Shown here piece by piece: positions 46,532 through 55,491 of a DNA stretch of 64,000 nt; position 1 is the first letter of the stretch, and every line of letters starts with the position of its first letter. The stretch spans positions 372,001 to 436,000 of the forward strand of contig NZ_PZJM01000009.1 in assembly GCF_003206045.1 (NCBI RefSeq), given 5' to 3'. The translations under genes and the position numbers were made by a program. The notes below the pieces were generated by a model. The model was not told the DNA's origin. It saw only the letters and a list, made by a program, of their open reading frames with translations, and ran no database searches. Source of the stretch: Salinicola lusitanus. Its GTDB lineage: Bacteria; Pseudomonadota; Gammaproteobacteria; Pseudomonadales; Halomonadaceae.

Positions 46532-47104
46532 CTATGACCGGCGAACCGAATCCAGGTGATCTCTCGCGAGGGGCTCGATCGTCCACTGCGTACTGCCCAT
46601 GGGAGCGATCCACAACGGAATCGCGTTGGCCGAGCGTGGCCCCGCCGGGCTGCCGTGGGTCAGCCCGCGCACGGCGCGAACCAGCCCCGAATGCCCGACG
46701 ATCAGCGGCGTGTCGGCCTCCTCGAGCAGGCCGTTGAGCGTGGTGGCGATGCGCTCCACGAACGTCTCCCAGGATTCGCCGCCAACGGGCGTGCTCAGGT
46801 AGGGAACGGTATCGGGGATCGTCTGGCCCTCCAGCTCGCCCCAGTGGCGCTCCATCAGCCCGTCGACGACCCGATCCGGGGCGCGGCCCAGGGCCAGCTC
46901 GGCGGTACGATAGGCGCGCTGCAGCGGGCTCGACACCGTCAGCGACCAGTCGACATCGCCGAGCAACGCCCGGGCGCGCCGCGCCTCGTCTTCTCCCTGC
47001 GGGGTCAGTGCCACGTCGTGCTGGCCGCCGATCCGTCGTTCGAGATTGCGGGTGCTCTGGCCGTGGCGCAGAAAGACGAAGGGGCGACGGATCAGGGTGG
47101 ACAT
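46532..47104 (-). CDS. Histidine phosphatase family protein
   Basis: A 190-residue phosphoglycerate-mutase-like phosphatase with the catalytic RHG motif FLRHGQSTRNLERRIGG (His14), the second arginine region SSPLQRAYRTAELAL, the acid in ERHWGELEG and the second histidine in LIVGHSGLVRAV. The substrate is unknown; small members include broad phosphatases and alpha-ribazole phosphatase-like enzymes. It follows the class V aminotransferase gene by 57 bp on the same strand, and the two may form an operon. Confidence 0.9.
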   Translation of the reverse strand: MSTLIRRPFVFLRHGQSTRNLERRIGGQHDVALTPQGEDEARRARALLGDVDWSLTVSSPLQRAYRTAELALGRAPDRVVDGLMERHWGELEGQTIPDTVPYLSTPVGGESWETFVERIATTLNGLLEEADTPLIVGHSGLVRAVRGLTHGSPAGPRSANAIPLWIAPMGSTQWTIEPLARDHLDSVRRS

Positions 47105-47161
47105 GGCGATGGGCTCCAGCGCGTCAGCAAAGCGACCATCTTACCCGGCCCTGTGCGGCTG

Positions 47162-48604
47162 TCATCCCCCGGCGGCGTCGACCCGGAAGCGCGCGGTGAC
47201 CGGATCGGCGCGGTAGTGGCGGGCCCAGGCCGCTGCCTCCCGCGCCAGAGTCTGAACGCCGTCGAGGATGCGCTCCACCTGGGCGTCGTCGTGCAGAACG
47301 TTCAGGCTCAGCCGTATCCAGCCGGGCTTCTCCAGCTCGTGGCCCTGGCCCAACCGCTCGACCAGCGCTTCGGAGGCCGCGGCATCGATGCCGAGCAGGC
47401 GATGGGCGTAGGGGCCGGCGCAGGCGCAGCCACCACGAGCCTGGATGCCGTAGACGTCGGACAGCATGCGGGTGAAGAGCTGGTGATGGATCAGGCCGCC
47501 GTCGGCGTCGCGCACGCGGAAGGAGAAGATCGGCAGCGCTGGCACCTCCTGGCGGCCGAGCAGTTCCAGGCGCGGTTCGTCTGCCCAGCGGGCGAGCCCG
47601 CGTCGGCGCAGGTCGGCATCGCGCCGAGCGATTTCGGGCAGCCCGATGGCCTCCTTGACCAGCAGCGCCAGCGCGGCGCGAATGTCGCCGACCACATTGG
47701 GGGTGCCGCTCTCCTCGCGGGCCTCGAGACGGCTGCTGTAGTGGTGTGTCCAGGGCGAGACGAAGCTGACCGTGCCGCCGCCGGGCAGCGACGGTGTGCG
47801 GCGGTGAACGAGCGTGTCGCGGACCACCATGACGCCGGAAGCCCCGGGGCCGCCGACGAACTTGTGCGGCGAGAAGACGATGGCGTCCTTGCGGCAGTCC
47901 GGCGCGGGCGCCATGTCCATCGCCAGGTAGGGGCCACCACCGGCGTAATCCCACACCGCCAAGGCGCCGTGGCGTTTGAGGCGCCGGGTGATGTCGTCGA
48001 CGTCGCTGACGATCCCGGTGACGTTGGAGGCGGCCGAGAAGGCGCCGACGATCAGGTCGCTGCCGGCGACGGTATCCAGCGCCCGCTCCAGCGCCACGGT
48101 GTCCGGCCCCCCGGCGTCGCCCTCGGGAATCTCCACCAGCACGGCGCCGCTCTCCCGCCACGGCAGGAGGTTGGAGTGGTGCTCGTAGGGACCGACCAGC
48201 ACGCTGACCCGCTCGCCACGCCGCACGCGGGCGGCGATATCGAGCAGCGCCACGATCCGGTTGATGCCGGCGGTGGCGCCGCTGCCGCTGAACACCACGT
48301 GGCAATCCTCGGCGTTGAGCGCCCGCGCGATCAGCGCCCGTGCCTCCTGGCGCAGCCGGGTCATGGCCTGCCCGCAGTGCGAGGCCTCGGTGTGCGAGTT
48401 GGCGTAGAACGGCAGCACCTCTTCACTGATGAAGCGCTCGACCTGGCGCAGCGCACGGCCGGAGGCGACGTAGTCGGCGTAGAGCAACCGCCGTTCGCCG
48501 AAGGGGGTGACGAACGGCATGTCGTTGCCGATCAGACCTTCCCGCAGCCGGGTCAGCAGATCCGGTCCGGACAGGGAGCGGCGAAAATCGGCGAGCGTCG
48601 TCAT
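47162..48604 (-). CDS. Class V aminotransferase / cysteine desulfurase-like PLP enzyme
   Basis: A 480-residue fold-type I PLP enzyme. The PLP lysine is Lys248 in FSPHKFVGGPGASG. PLP contacts are GSGATAGINRIV and HHSNLLPWR. A cysteine-containing loop, GGCACAGPYAH (Cys393, Cys395), occupies the region where desulfurases and selenocysteine lyases keep their reactive cysteine, so sulfur abstraction is possible. It is longer than IscS or SufS and no isc or suf genes are near. A divergent Lrp-type regulator points to an amino acid substrate. Confidence 0.85.
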   Translation of the reverse strand: MTTLADFRRSLSGPDLLTRLREGLIGNDMPFVTPFGERRLLYADYVASGRALRQVERFISEEVLPFYANSHTEASHCGQAMTRLRQEARALIARALNAEDCHVVFSGSGATAGINRIVALLDIAARVRRGERVSVLVGPYEHHSNLLPWRESGAVLVEIPEGDAGGPDTVALERALDTVAGSDLIVGAFSAASNVTGIVSDVDDITRRLKRHGALAVWDYAGGGPYLAMDMAPAPDCRKDAIVFSPHKFVGGPGASGVMVVRDTLVHRRTPSLPGGGTVSFVSPWTHHYSSRLEAREESGTPNVVGDIRAALALLVKEAIGLPEIARRDADLRRRGLARWADEPRLELLGRQEVPALPIFSFRVRDADGGLIHHQLFTRMLSDVYGIQARGGCACAGPYAHRLLGIDAAASEALVERLGQGHELEKPGWIRLSLNVLHDDAQVERILDGVQTLAREAAAWARHYRADPVTARFRVDAAGG

Positions 48605-48747
48605 GGCGGCACCTTGGTGTGGGATGAGGAGGGCGTGGAGAGGGGGAGCACGAGCCTCCAGCGCGTCCGGCTATGATATCCCGACGTTGACAGGTAAATT
48701 TCTCGATATGACCTGAAAATCAATCATTACATGAGTGTTTTGACACC

Positions 48748-49212
48748 ATGAACGACACCAAATTGGATCATTTCAACCTCGCCATCCTGCGCACGCTGCA
48801 GCAGCGTCCCGGTCTCCCCCAGCGTGAGCTGGCGGAGCGCGTCAATCTTTCCCAGAACGCTTGCTGGCGGCGGATCAGGCAGCTCGAAGAGGCGGGCGTG
48901 ATCGAGGCGCGGCGGCTGGTGCTGAGCCGTCAGGCGCTGGGATTCGGGCTGGTGGTGTTCTCCATGATTCGCACTCGCAGCCACTCGCGGACCTGGCTGG
49001 CGGCGTTTCGCGAACATGTGCTGGGGATTCCCGAAGTGATCGACTTCTATCGTATCGGCGGCGATTACGACTACATGCTCAAGATCGTGACGCGGGACAT
49101 CGGTGCCTTCGATCTGATCTATCAGCGCCTGATCGACGGCTTCGAGATCGACACCGTGACCTCCTACTTCGCCATGGAGGCGCTGGCGGAGAGCCGCCCG
49201 CTGCCGGTGTGA
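48748..49212 (+). CDS. Lrp/AsnC family transcriptional regulator
   Basis: A 154-residue regulator. Helix-turn-helix: FNLAILRTLQQRPGLPQREL with NLSQNACWRRIRQLEEAGVI. The ligand domain includes YRIGGDYDYMLKIVTRDIGAF. It is paralogous in style to the Lrp-like protein at 12273. It lies 143 bp from, and divergent to, the class V aminotransferase gene, its likely target. The ribosome binding site is poor. Confidence 0.9.
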   Translation: MNDTKLDHFNLAILRTLQQRPGLPQRELAERVNLSQNACWRRIRQLEEAGVIEARRLVLSRQALGFGLVVFSMIRTRSHSRTWLAAFREHVLGIPEVIDFYRIGGDYDYMLKIVTRDIGAFDLIYQRLIDGFEIDTVTSYFAMEALAESRPLPV

Positions 49213-49244
49213 CGATGACTCACGACCGGGCTGCGGTCAGTGTT

Positions 49245-50642
49245 TCAAACCGTCTGCCACAGCATCGGATCCGGATCGCCCAGCGTCGTGGCGATGACCT
49301 GCAGGGCGTGTTCCAGCGCTTCGCGGCTCTCGGCGGCACTGATGCAGACACGAATCGCCTGGGGGGCGCTGACGCTACCTAGGCAGAAGCTTTCCGCCGT
49401 GCTGACGTTGACCCCTTGGGCCTGGAGCTGGTCCACCACATGGCTGGTACGCAACTCGCCCGGCAGTGCTAGCCACAGATAGAAACCGCCGCGATGCCCG
49501 CGCGGGGAGAACTCGCCCAGCCTCTCCATCGCGCGGTCGAAGCGCCACTCGAGCTCTTCGCGCTGCCACTGCAGCAGTGAATCGGCGTCGCCGCTCTCGA
49601 TCCAGCGGCAGACCAGCGAGGCCATCAACGGCGGCGGCATCCAGCTCTGCGCCCGCAGCGCTGCCGTCAATCGCCCGTGCAGCACCGGTGGCGCGCGCAT
49701 GGCGCCGACGCGCAGGCCGCCGCCGAGCAGCTTGGCCACCGAGAACAGCGTGACCGTGCACTCGGGGGCCAATCGATAGAGCGGTGTCACCGGTTCGTCA
49801 TCGAGCTGGGGGTGGATGTCATCCTCGATCAGCCAGAACCGTCGCTCCCGGGCCAGGGCGACCAGCGCGTGGCGCCGTGCCTCGCTCAGCCTCGCGGTGG
49901 TGGGGTTGTGGCAGTCCGGCATGACATAGAGCGCGCGGAACGGCTGCTGCTCGAAAGCACGCGCCAGCGCATCGATGTCGATCCCTTCCTCGTCGTGGGC
50001 GATCGCCACGCTCTTCAGCGACAGCTGCTGCAATCCGCTGATCAGGCCCGGATAGGTCAGCCGTTCCGCCGCCAGCCGCTCACCGGGGGAGAGCAGGGCG
50101 CTGAGGCTCAGGAAGATGCCGTGCATGCCGCCCTGGTTGATCACCAGCTCGTCCGCGGGAACCGGGCGTCCGAGTGTGGTCAGCCAGCCGGCGATGACTT
50201 CCCGCTGCCAGGTCAGGCCCGCTTCCGGCTGATAATCGATGGCCGCCCGCAGCAGTTCGGGGTCGTGCTGGATCGACTGCATCGCCCGCGCCAGCGATGC
50301 CTCGCGCTGCGGATGGGGGGGCGGCAGCGACAGGCTGAGATCGACGATGCCGCTGTCCGGCGCGGCGCGACGGACATGATCGAAAGCCGGATGGGGCGCT
50401 CCGGTGCCGCGCACATAGGTGCCGCTGCCGACCCGGGCGGTGACGATCCCGCGCTGTTCGGCGAGGGCGTAGGCGCGAGTCACGGTACCGACGGTGACGC
50501 CGAGGGCATCCGCCAGGCGTCGTTGCGGTGGCAGCTTGGCGCCCGCCACCAGTTCGCCGCTGGCGGTGGCGGTGGCGATGGCATCGGCCAGTTCGCGGTA
50601 GCGCGGGCCCTGACCGGGTAGAGCGGGTATCCAGATTGTCAT
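49245..50642 (-). CDS. MocR-type regulator (GntR HTH fused to PLP aminotransferase fold)
   Basis: A 465-residue MocR/PdxR-family protein. The N-terminal GntR winged helix (YRELADAIATATASGELVAG with LPPQRRLADALGVTVGTVTRAY) joins a fold-type I aminotransferase-like domain whose PLP lysine is in LFSVAKLLGGGLRVG; YVMPDCHNPTTARLS and IEDDIHPQLDD are further PLP contacts. MocR proteins use PLP adducts with amino acids as signals. It is divergent from an alanyl-tRNA editing gene and a LysE exporter, its likely targets. No clear ribosome site precedes the ATG. Confidence 0.92.
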   Translation of the reverse strand: MTIWIPALPGQGPRYRELADAIATATASGELVAGAKLPPQRRLADALGVTVGTVTRAYALAEQRGIVTARVGSGTYVRGTGAPHPAFDHVRRAAPDSGIVDLSLSLPPPHPQREASLARAMQSIQHDPELLRAAIDYQPEAGLTWQREVIAGWLTTLGRPVPADELVINQGGMHGIFLSLSALLSPGERLAAERLTYPGLISGLQQLSLKSVAIAHDEEGIDIDALARAFEQQPFRALYVMPDCHNPTTARLSEARRHALVALARERRFWLIEDDIHPQLDDEPVTPLYRLAPECTVTLFSVAKLLGGGLRVGAMRAPPVLHGRLTAALRAQSWMPPPLMASLVCRWIESGDADSLLQWQREELEWRFDRAMERLGEFSPRGHRGGFYLWLALPGELRTSHVVDQLQAQGVNVSTAESFCLGSVSAPQAIRVCISAAESREALEHALQVIATTLGDPDPMLWQTV

Positions 50643-50769
50643 GGTGACAAAAATCGAGTTGACCGGGAAATTAGGCGGTTTATGCTCGAATTGTTCGGTC
50701 TTTTGGCCGCAAAGTCAACAAATTGTACCCATTCAATTTCTGAGGAACGACTTCCTCGAGAGGTGTCCG
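50643..50769. promoter_or_regulatory. Divergent mocR/alaX control region
   Basis: The 127-bp gap is AT-rich. It contains two direct copies of AATTGTnC (GAATTGTTC near 50689 and AAATTGTAC near 50720), the tandem layout seen at MocR operators. On the minus strand TTGACT, a 17-bp spacer and AACAAT form a weak sigma70 promoter for mocR. Confidence 0.4.
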
Positions 50770-51525
50770 ATGTCTACCGCACTGACGTTTCGCGAACTCC
50801 CTTACGCCCGCGAGAGCCTGGCGACCGTGTTGGCAACGACAGGGGCCATTGGCGAGGGTGGTGTGGTGGCGAATAGCGTGGTCATTACGGATGCCACACT
50901 GTTCTACCCCCATGGCGGCGGCCAGCCGGGGGACCAGGGCGTGTTCATCACCGCCGACGGCCGCACGCTGAGGGTGCTCGACACGCGCAAGGGCGACAAC
51001 GGGCAGGTCCATCATCTGCTCGATCCGGCCCACGGGCTGGAGGCGGGGCAGAGCGTCACCCAGCAGATCGACTGGGAGCGGCGCTATGCCCACATGCGCA
51101 TGCACACCGCGCTGCATCTGCTCTCCGTCATCGTTCCCCACGGGGTCACCGGCGGCAGCATCGGTGCCGAGCGTGGCCGGCTCGACTTCGATCTGGGCGA
51201 GGCCAGCTTCGACAAGGACGAGCTGAGCGAGCGGCTCAATGCCCTGATCGCCGCCGACTATCCGGTCACCAGCGAGTGGATCAGCGAGGCGGAACTCGAC
51301 GCCCGCCCCGAGCTGGTGAAGACGATGTCGGTGGCGCCGCCCCGCGATGCGGGAGCCATCCGCATGGTGCGCATCGGCGACGTCGACTATCAGCCCTGTG
51401 GCGGCACCCACGTCGCCTCGACCGCGGAGATCGGCCCGATTCAGGTCGCCAGCATCAAGAATCGCGGCGCCCGCAACCGTCGCTTCACCCTGGTGTGGGA
51501 CGAGACCGCGGAGGAGCAAGCATGA
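50770..51525 (+). CDS. Alanyl-tRNA editing protein (AlaX family)
   Basis: A 251-residue free-standing editing domain related to the editing and C-terminal part of alanyl-tRNA synthetase. The lead ATLFYPHGGGQPGDQG is the AlaRS-like glycine-rich motif. Zinc ligands are HTALH (His112, His116) and CGGTH (Cys210, His214). AlaX hydrolyses Ser-tRNA(Ala) or Gly-tRNA(Ala). The start at 50770 has GAGAGGTG upstream; earlier in-frame residues are unrelated. The stop overlaps the exporter start by ATGA, so editing and export are coupled. Confidence 0.92.
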   Translation: MSTALTFRELPYARESLATVLATTGAIGEGGVVANSVVITDATLFYPHGGGQPGDQGVFITADGRTLRVLDTRKGDNGQVHHLLDPAHGLEAGQSVTQQIDWERRYAHMRMHTALHLLSVIVPHGVTGGSIGAERGRLDFDLGEASFDKDELSERLNALIAADYPVTSEWISEAELDARPELVKTMSVAPPRDAGAIRMVRIGDVDYQPCGGTHVASTAEIGPIQVASIKNRGARNRRFTLVWDETAEEQA

Positions 51526-52124
51526 CCTCGCTCGCTTGGTGGCTATCGCTGACACTCTTCGCCGCGTCGATGACCGGCTCCCCAGGGCCCAACAACGTGA
51601 TGCTCACCGCCTCCGGGGCGCTCTACGGCTACCGCCGCACCCTGCCGCACATTTTCGGCATCATGGCCGGCGGTTTCGTACTCTTTCTCAGCGTCGCCCT
51701 GGGGCTCGGTGCGCTGTTCGAGCGCTATCCGCTGATCCAGCAGAGTCTCAAGGTGGTGGGCGCGGTCTATCTGCTCTATCTGGCGTGGAAGATCGCCAGT
51801 GCCCCACCACCGAACCTTGCCGCTCGTGACGGGGCGCGACCGCTGACCGCGTGGCAGGCGGCAGCCTTCCAGTTCGTCAATCCCAAGGTGTGGGTGATGG
51901 GTATCGCGCTGGTGGCGGGTTTTCTGCCCCACGAAGGGTTGCTCATCCTCAACGCTCTGGTGCTGGCGCTGGTGATGGAGAGTGTGGCGTTCTTCTGCAT
52001 CTCTTTCTGGGCGGCTTTCGGCATGGCGATCGGCCGGCTGCTCAAGACGCCGCGCGCCTGGCGGATCTTCAATGGCGCGATGGGGCTCGCCACGGCAGCC
52101 TGCGTGGGGTTCATCGTGACGTGA
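51522..52124 (+). CDS. LysE/RhtB family amino acid exporter
   Basis: A 200-residue inner-membrane exporter with about six helices. The family signature is MTGSPGPNNVMLTASGALYGYRRTLPHIFGI (cited as residues 17-47), followed by GAVYLLYLAWKI and AFQFVNPKVWVMG. LysE/RhtB proteins export amino acids such as threonine, homoserine or lysine with proton or sodium exchange. It overlaps the AlaX gene by 4 bp and lies divergent from the MocR regulator, suggesting that the same amino acid is sensed, exported and edited from tRNA. Confidence 0.92.
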   Translation: MTSLAWWLSLTLFAASMTGSPGPNNVMLTASGALYGYRRTLPHIFGIMAGGFVLFLSVALGLGALFERYPLIQQSLKVVGAVYLLYLAWKIASAPPPNLAARDGARPLTAWQAAAFQFVNPKVWVMGIALVAGFLPHEGLLILNALVLALVMESVAFFCISFWAAFGMAIGRLLKTPRAWRIFNGAMGLATAACVGFIVT

Positions 52125-52137
52125 GGTCTGCCCGGGA

Positions 52138-52860
52138 TTAGTGCGTCGCCCAGCCCTGGCTGTGCAGGTAGTCCAGAATGAACGGCCGGGTCTCCTTGAT
52201 GATCATCCGCTGGATCATCGCGCTCCAGGTCTCGGTGCGCTGCTGGCTGTCGCGCTGCTGATAGTAGCGCGTGATCTGATCGTCGTAATCGGCCAGCACG
52301 GCCGGGTCGATCTTCCGGTAGCGGTTCTCGTGGACCAGCATCGCCTGGGGCAGGCGCGGTTTGAGGTCGGGTTCGGCCTCCGGCCAGCCGATACAGAAGC
52401 CGAACAGCGGCAGCACGAACTTCGGCAGTTCCAGCAGCTCGGTCACACTGGCGATGTTGTTGCGCAGCCCGCCGATGAAGACGCCGCCCAGCCCCAGCGA
52501 CTCCGCTGCCACCATGGCGTTCTGCGCCATCAGCGCCGTATCCACGCAGCCCACCAGCAGTTGCTCGGCGCGCCCCAGCTGCGCCTCCGGGCAGATCTGC
52601 CGGTGGCGGTTGAAGTCGGCGCAGAACACCCAGAACTCCGCCGCCTGCGCGACCCATGGCTGGCCGCCAGTGAGTTCGACGAGCTGGTCACGCAGGCGGG
52701 TGTCGGTGACGCGGACGATCGAGGAGCACTGCAGGAAGCTGGAGGTCGAGGCGGATTGCGCGGCGGCGAGGATCGCCTCACGCTGGTCATCGCTGATCGA
52801 TTGGTCGGTGAAGGCGCGAATCGAGCGATGGCTGCGCAGTAGGTCGATGGTCGGCGTCAT
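52138..52860 (-). CDS. nfsA: Oxygen-insensitive NADPH nitroreductase (NfsA-like)
   Basis: A 240-residue FMN-dependent reductase of NfsA length and pattern: LLRSHRSIRAFTDQSISDDQ, AAQSASTSSFLQCSSIVRV, VDTALMAQNAMVAAESLGLGGVFIGGLRN (residues 112-140) and FGFCIGWPEAEPDLKPRLPQ. It reduces nitro compounds and quinones with NADPH. The start at 52860 is the ATG at the family N-terminus (MTPTIDLLRSHRS); upstream sequence in frame is unrelated. It converges on the LysE gene with 13 bp between them. Confidence 0.93.
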   Translation of the reverse strand: MTPTIDLLRSHRSIRAFTDQSISDDQREAILAAAQSASTSSFLQCSSIVRVTDTRLRDQLVELTGGQPWVAQAAEFWVFCADFNRHRQICPEAQLGRAEQLLVGCVDTALMAQNAMVAAESLGLGGVFIGGLRNNIASVTELLELPKFVLPLFGFCIGWPEAEPDLKPRLPQAMLVHENRYRKIDPAVLADYDDQITRYYQQRDSQQRTETWSAMIQRMIIKETRPFILDYLHSQGWATH

Positions 52861-52940
52861 GGATTGGCTCCGGATGAATGTCAGGGCCGCATGATCGCCC
52901 GTTTGCAGTCCGAAAAGAAAGTTTGCCTGCTTATTTTTTG

Positions 52941-53489
52941 CTAGAAGGCCGACCCCGGCTGGCGCAGGAACTCGACCTCCTCTGGCGTCGACTCCCGTCC
53001 CAGAATGGCGTTGCGATGCGGGTAGCGCCCGAAGCGCTGGAGGATCTCGCGATGACGGTGCTCGTAGTCGAGCTGCGTCTCCATGCCGGGAACGTCGAAC
53101 AGCGCGACCGCACGGGCGTGGATAGACAGCGACTCGCTGTGCATGAACGGCATGTAGGCGAAGATGCGCTGCGCGACGGGCAGCTCGGCATCCTCGCCGC
53201 GGGCGATCAGCTCCTGGGCCAGCGCCAGGGCCAGCGGGTCCTGGGCAAAGGCGCCCGGGGTGTCGCGATGAACGTTGCGCGAGAACTGGTCCAGCACGAT
53301 GATCTCCGCCAGTCGGCCGGCCGGCGTCTCGCGCCACTGCCAGCATTCGCAATGCGCGGCGGCGGCCAGGGTGTCGCCGAAGCGCTCGGCGATGGTGCGG
53401 TCGAGATCGGCGTCCTTGCGGAACCACTCCTTGGGGGTCAGCGTCTCGAACCAGAAGTCGAGAACCTGTTGCGGCGTGGCGATGGTCAT
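52941..53489 (-). CDS. DUF924 family protein
   Basis: A 182-residue all-helical protein of the DUF924 (TPR-like) family. Characteristic motifs are QQVLDFWFETLTPKEWFRKD near the N-terminus, LAEIIVLDQFSRNVHRDTPGAF in the centre, FAYMPFMHSES, and FGRYPHRNAILGRESTPEE near the end. The function is unknown. The start at 53489 is the ATG of the family lead; the upstream frame is unrelated to it. It lies 80 bp before nfsA on the same strand. Confidence 0.92.
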   Translation of the reverse strand: MTIATPQQVLDFWFETLTPKEWFRKDADLDRTIAERFGDTLAAAAHCECWQWRETPAGRLAEIIVLDQFSRNVHRDTPGAFAQDPLALALAQELIARGEDAELPVAQRIFAYMPFMHSESLSIHARAVALFDVPGMETQLDYEHRHREILQRFGRYPHRNAILGRESTPEEVEFLRQPGSAF

Positions 53490-53581
53490 GAAGTCGGTCT
53501 CCGGGCCGGCGGATGGTGGCATCGAGTCCGGCAGCTTATCGCACTGTGGCCCGGGGCTATAACCGGTGGTCAGCGCAGAGG

Positions 53582-54793
53582 TCAGGTTGGCACCAGTGCC
53601 CGGTCGCGCCGACGGATCTGCCAGGCGAAGCCGAAGCCGACCGGCAGCACGGCGACGGCGGCGAGCGCCAGGGTCGGCGTGGTGCCGGACAGCGCGATGA
53701 TCCCGCCGCCGACGGCGGTGCCCAGCGACTGTCCGGTGAAGAAGGCGGTGGCGAACAGCGATACCGCCGCGCCACGCCGCTCCGGCGCCATCTGGGTGGC
53801 GGTGGTCTGCAGCGTGTTGTGGAGCATGTAGAAGCCCAGCCCGAACAGGTAGCAGCCGATGACGCCGACGCCGGGGGTCGGTCTCAGGCAGATGGCAGCC
53901 AGCGCGATCGCGATCAGCACGCAGCCCAACTGGCACAGCCCGCTCTCGCCGAGTTTCGGCACCAGCCGCCGCGCCAGCAGGGCGAAACTCAAGCCTCCGA
54001 GGGCGAACACCGCCAGGATCAGTCCGGCCTCGGTCAGCGGCAGCCCTCCGACGACATGAAGGTGACTGGCGACGAAGGCGAAACCGCAGAATACCGCGGC
54101 GCCTTCGCAGAACACCGCGACCAGCACCACCCTCGGCCAGGACTTCTGCAGTACATAGCGCAGGCTCACGCCGAGCGACTCCGGCTTGCGCCCCTGGGGT
54201 CGTTCGTGGCGCCCGGCGCGGTACCACAGCAGCCCGCTGGCGGCGGCGAACAGCAAGGTGTAGACCAGAAACGGCCACTGCCACCAATCCTGCTCCGCGG
54301 CCAGCCCGCCGAACGTCTGGCCGCAGGCGAGCCCGCAGATCTGGCCGATCAGAAAGCGCGCCAGCACCGCCTGGCGCTGCTCGTAGGGAACGTTGTCGCC
54401 GATCCACGCCATCGCCAGCGGGATGACCGCTGCGCACCCCACCCCCGCCAGCATGCGCGCCGCGATCAGTGTCGCCAGCGTCCCCGACAGCGCACAGAGC
54501 AGGCTGGCCACGGCGGCGAGCAGCGAGAACAGCGAGATCACGCGCAGCTTGCCGTAGCGATCACCGCTGGGGCCCAGCACCAGCTGCAGGCAGCCGTAGA
54601 CGATGGCGAAGGCGGTGATGGCCCAGGAGGCGGCGCTCAGGGTGGTGGTGTAGACCTCGGCGAGGCGCGGCAGCATCGGATCGAGGATTCGCTGGGTGGC
54701 GGAGGCGCAGAAGGCGGTCATCGCCAGCAGAACGATGGTGGGCCAGGGCGTGGGCGCTGCGGAGGGGGAGGTGGTCGCTGACACGGGCGGCAA
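53582..54793 (-). CDS. MFS transporter (drug/arabinose exporter type)
   Basis: A 403-residue 12-helix major facilitator. The loop 2-3 motif is LGPSGDRYGKLRVI and helix 5 has QICGLACGQTFGGLA. The start is doubtful: the reading frame begins with TTG at 54793, a GTG follows at 54784, and neither has a clear ribosome site. The transported substrate is unknown, though the length and motif fit the DHA1 group of drug exporters. It precedes the DUF924 gene on the same strand with a gap of 92 bp. Confidence 0.85.
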   Translation of the reverse strand: MPPVSATTSPSAAPTPWPTIVLLAMTAFCASATQRILDPMLPRLAEVYTTTLSAASWAITAFAIVYGCLQLVLGPSGDRYGKLRVISLFSLLAAVASLLCALSGTLATLIAARMLAGVGCAAVIPLAMAWIGDNVPYEQRQAVLARFLIGQICGLACGQTFGGLAAEQDWWQWPFLVYTLLFAAASGLLWYRAGRHERPQGRKPESLGVSLRYVLQKSWPRVVLVAVFCEGAAVFCGFAFVASHLHVVGGLPLTEAGLILAVFALGGLSFALLARRLVPKLGESGLCQLGCVLIAIALAAICLRPTPGVGVIGCYLFGLGFYMLHNTLQTTATQMAPERRGAAVSLFATAFFTGQSLGTAVGGGIIALSGTTPTLALAAVAVLPVGFGFAWQIRRRDRALVPT

Positions 54794-54989
54794 GTCCGGG
54801 TGAAGGGTGAGGGTTCTGCGATATTAGCATGCTAATTGAGATTCGCCGCCGTTCGCGGTTGGACTCCCTTGCATGACACCCGCGTCGCCGGGGCAGTCAG
54901 GCAGAATGCACAATTCGTGAACACTGTTTTCTTATTGGCCTCTCATGCTGGAGCCATCTCGCCATCGATGGCCATGAGAGGAGAGTCCC

Positions 54990-55367
54990 ATGAAACACCG
55001 TATCGTCACTGCCGGTGTCCTGATCGCCGCGCTGAGTACCGCTGGAATCGCCCAGGCCCACCCGGGGGGCGGCCCCGGCCACGGCCCCGGAGGGCCGCCG
55101 GGCCAGGCGCGCCAGCATGACCGCCACCACGGGCCGGCTCATCATCATCACCACGACCGGGAGCGCCACCGGGCGCCGCGGGGGTGGCACCCCGGCGGAC
55201 GGATTGCCGATCGCTACTACCGCGACGACCGCTACTGGGTGCGTGACTGGCACGCGCGGCATCTGCGAGAACCGCCACGCGGGCATCGCTGGCTGAACAT
55301 CGACGGCGATTACGTACTTGCCGCGGTCGCCACCGGCGTGATCACGGCGATCATTCTGAACCATTGA
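54990..55367 (+). CDS. RcnB-like periplasmic protein, His/Gly-rich
   Basis: A 125-residue secreted protein. The signal peptide ends near AQA-HPGG. A histidine, glycine and proline-rich segment (HPGGGPGHGPGGPPGQ, then HDRHHGPAHHHHHDRERHR) could bind metal. The C-terminal YRDDRYWVRDWHARHLREPPRGHRW is the RcnB domain pattern, which in E. coli helps nickel/cobalt efflux; RcnB-type proteins with other roles exist. GAGGAGAG precedes the ATG. No metal exporter gene is adjacent. Confidence 0.8.
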   Translation: MKHRIVTAGVLIAALSTAGIAQAHPGGGPGHGPGGPPGQARQHDRHHGPAHHHHHDRERHRAPRGWHPGGRIADRYYRDDRYWVRDWHARHLREPPRGHRWLNIDGDYVLAAVATGVITAIILNH

Positions 55368-55491
55368 TCACGGCTGCCGCCCCGTTCTGGCCGCCTGATG
55401 CGTCGTCACCGGCTTTGACCAAAGCGGCAGTGTCTCTCTCTGGGCTTCTGGTAGGCTCGTCGATCCGATGGCCTGGCAAAGTCGACTTCCC

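Noticed and set aside
53490-54437. Apparent fusion of an Arg/Gly-rich region to the DUF924 protein
   Set aside because: The upstream part is a shadow of the MFS transporter gene; the DUF924 family lead starts at the ATG at 53489.
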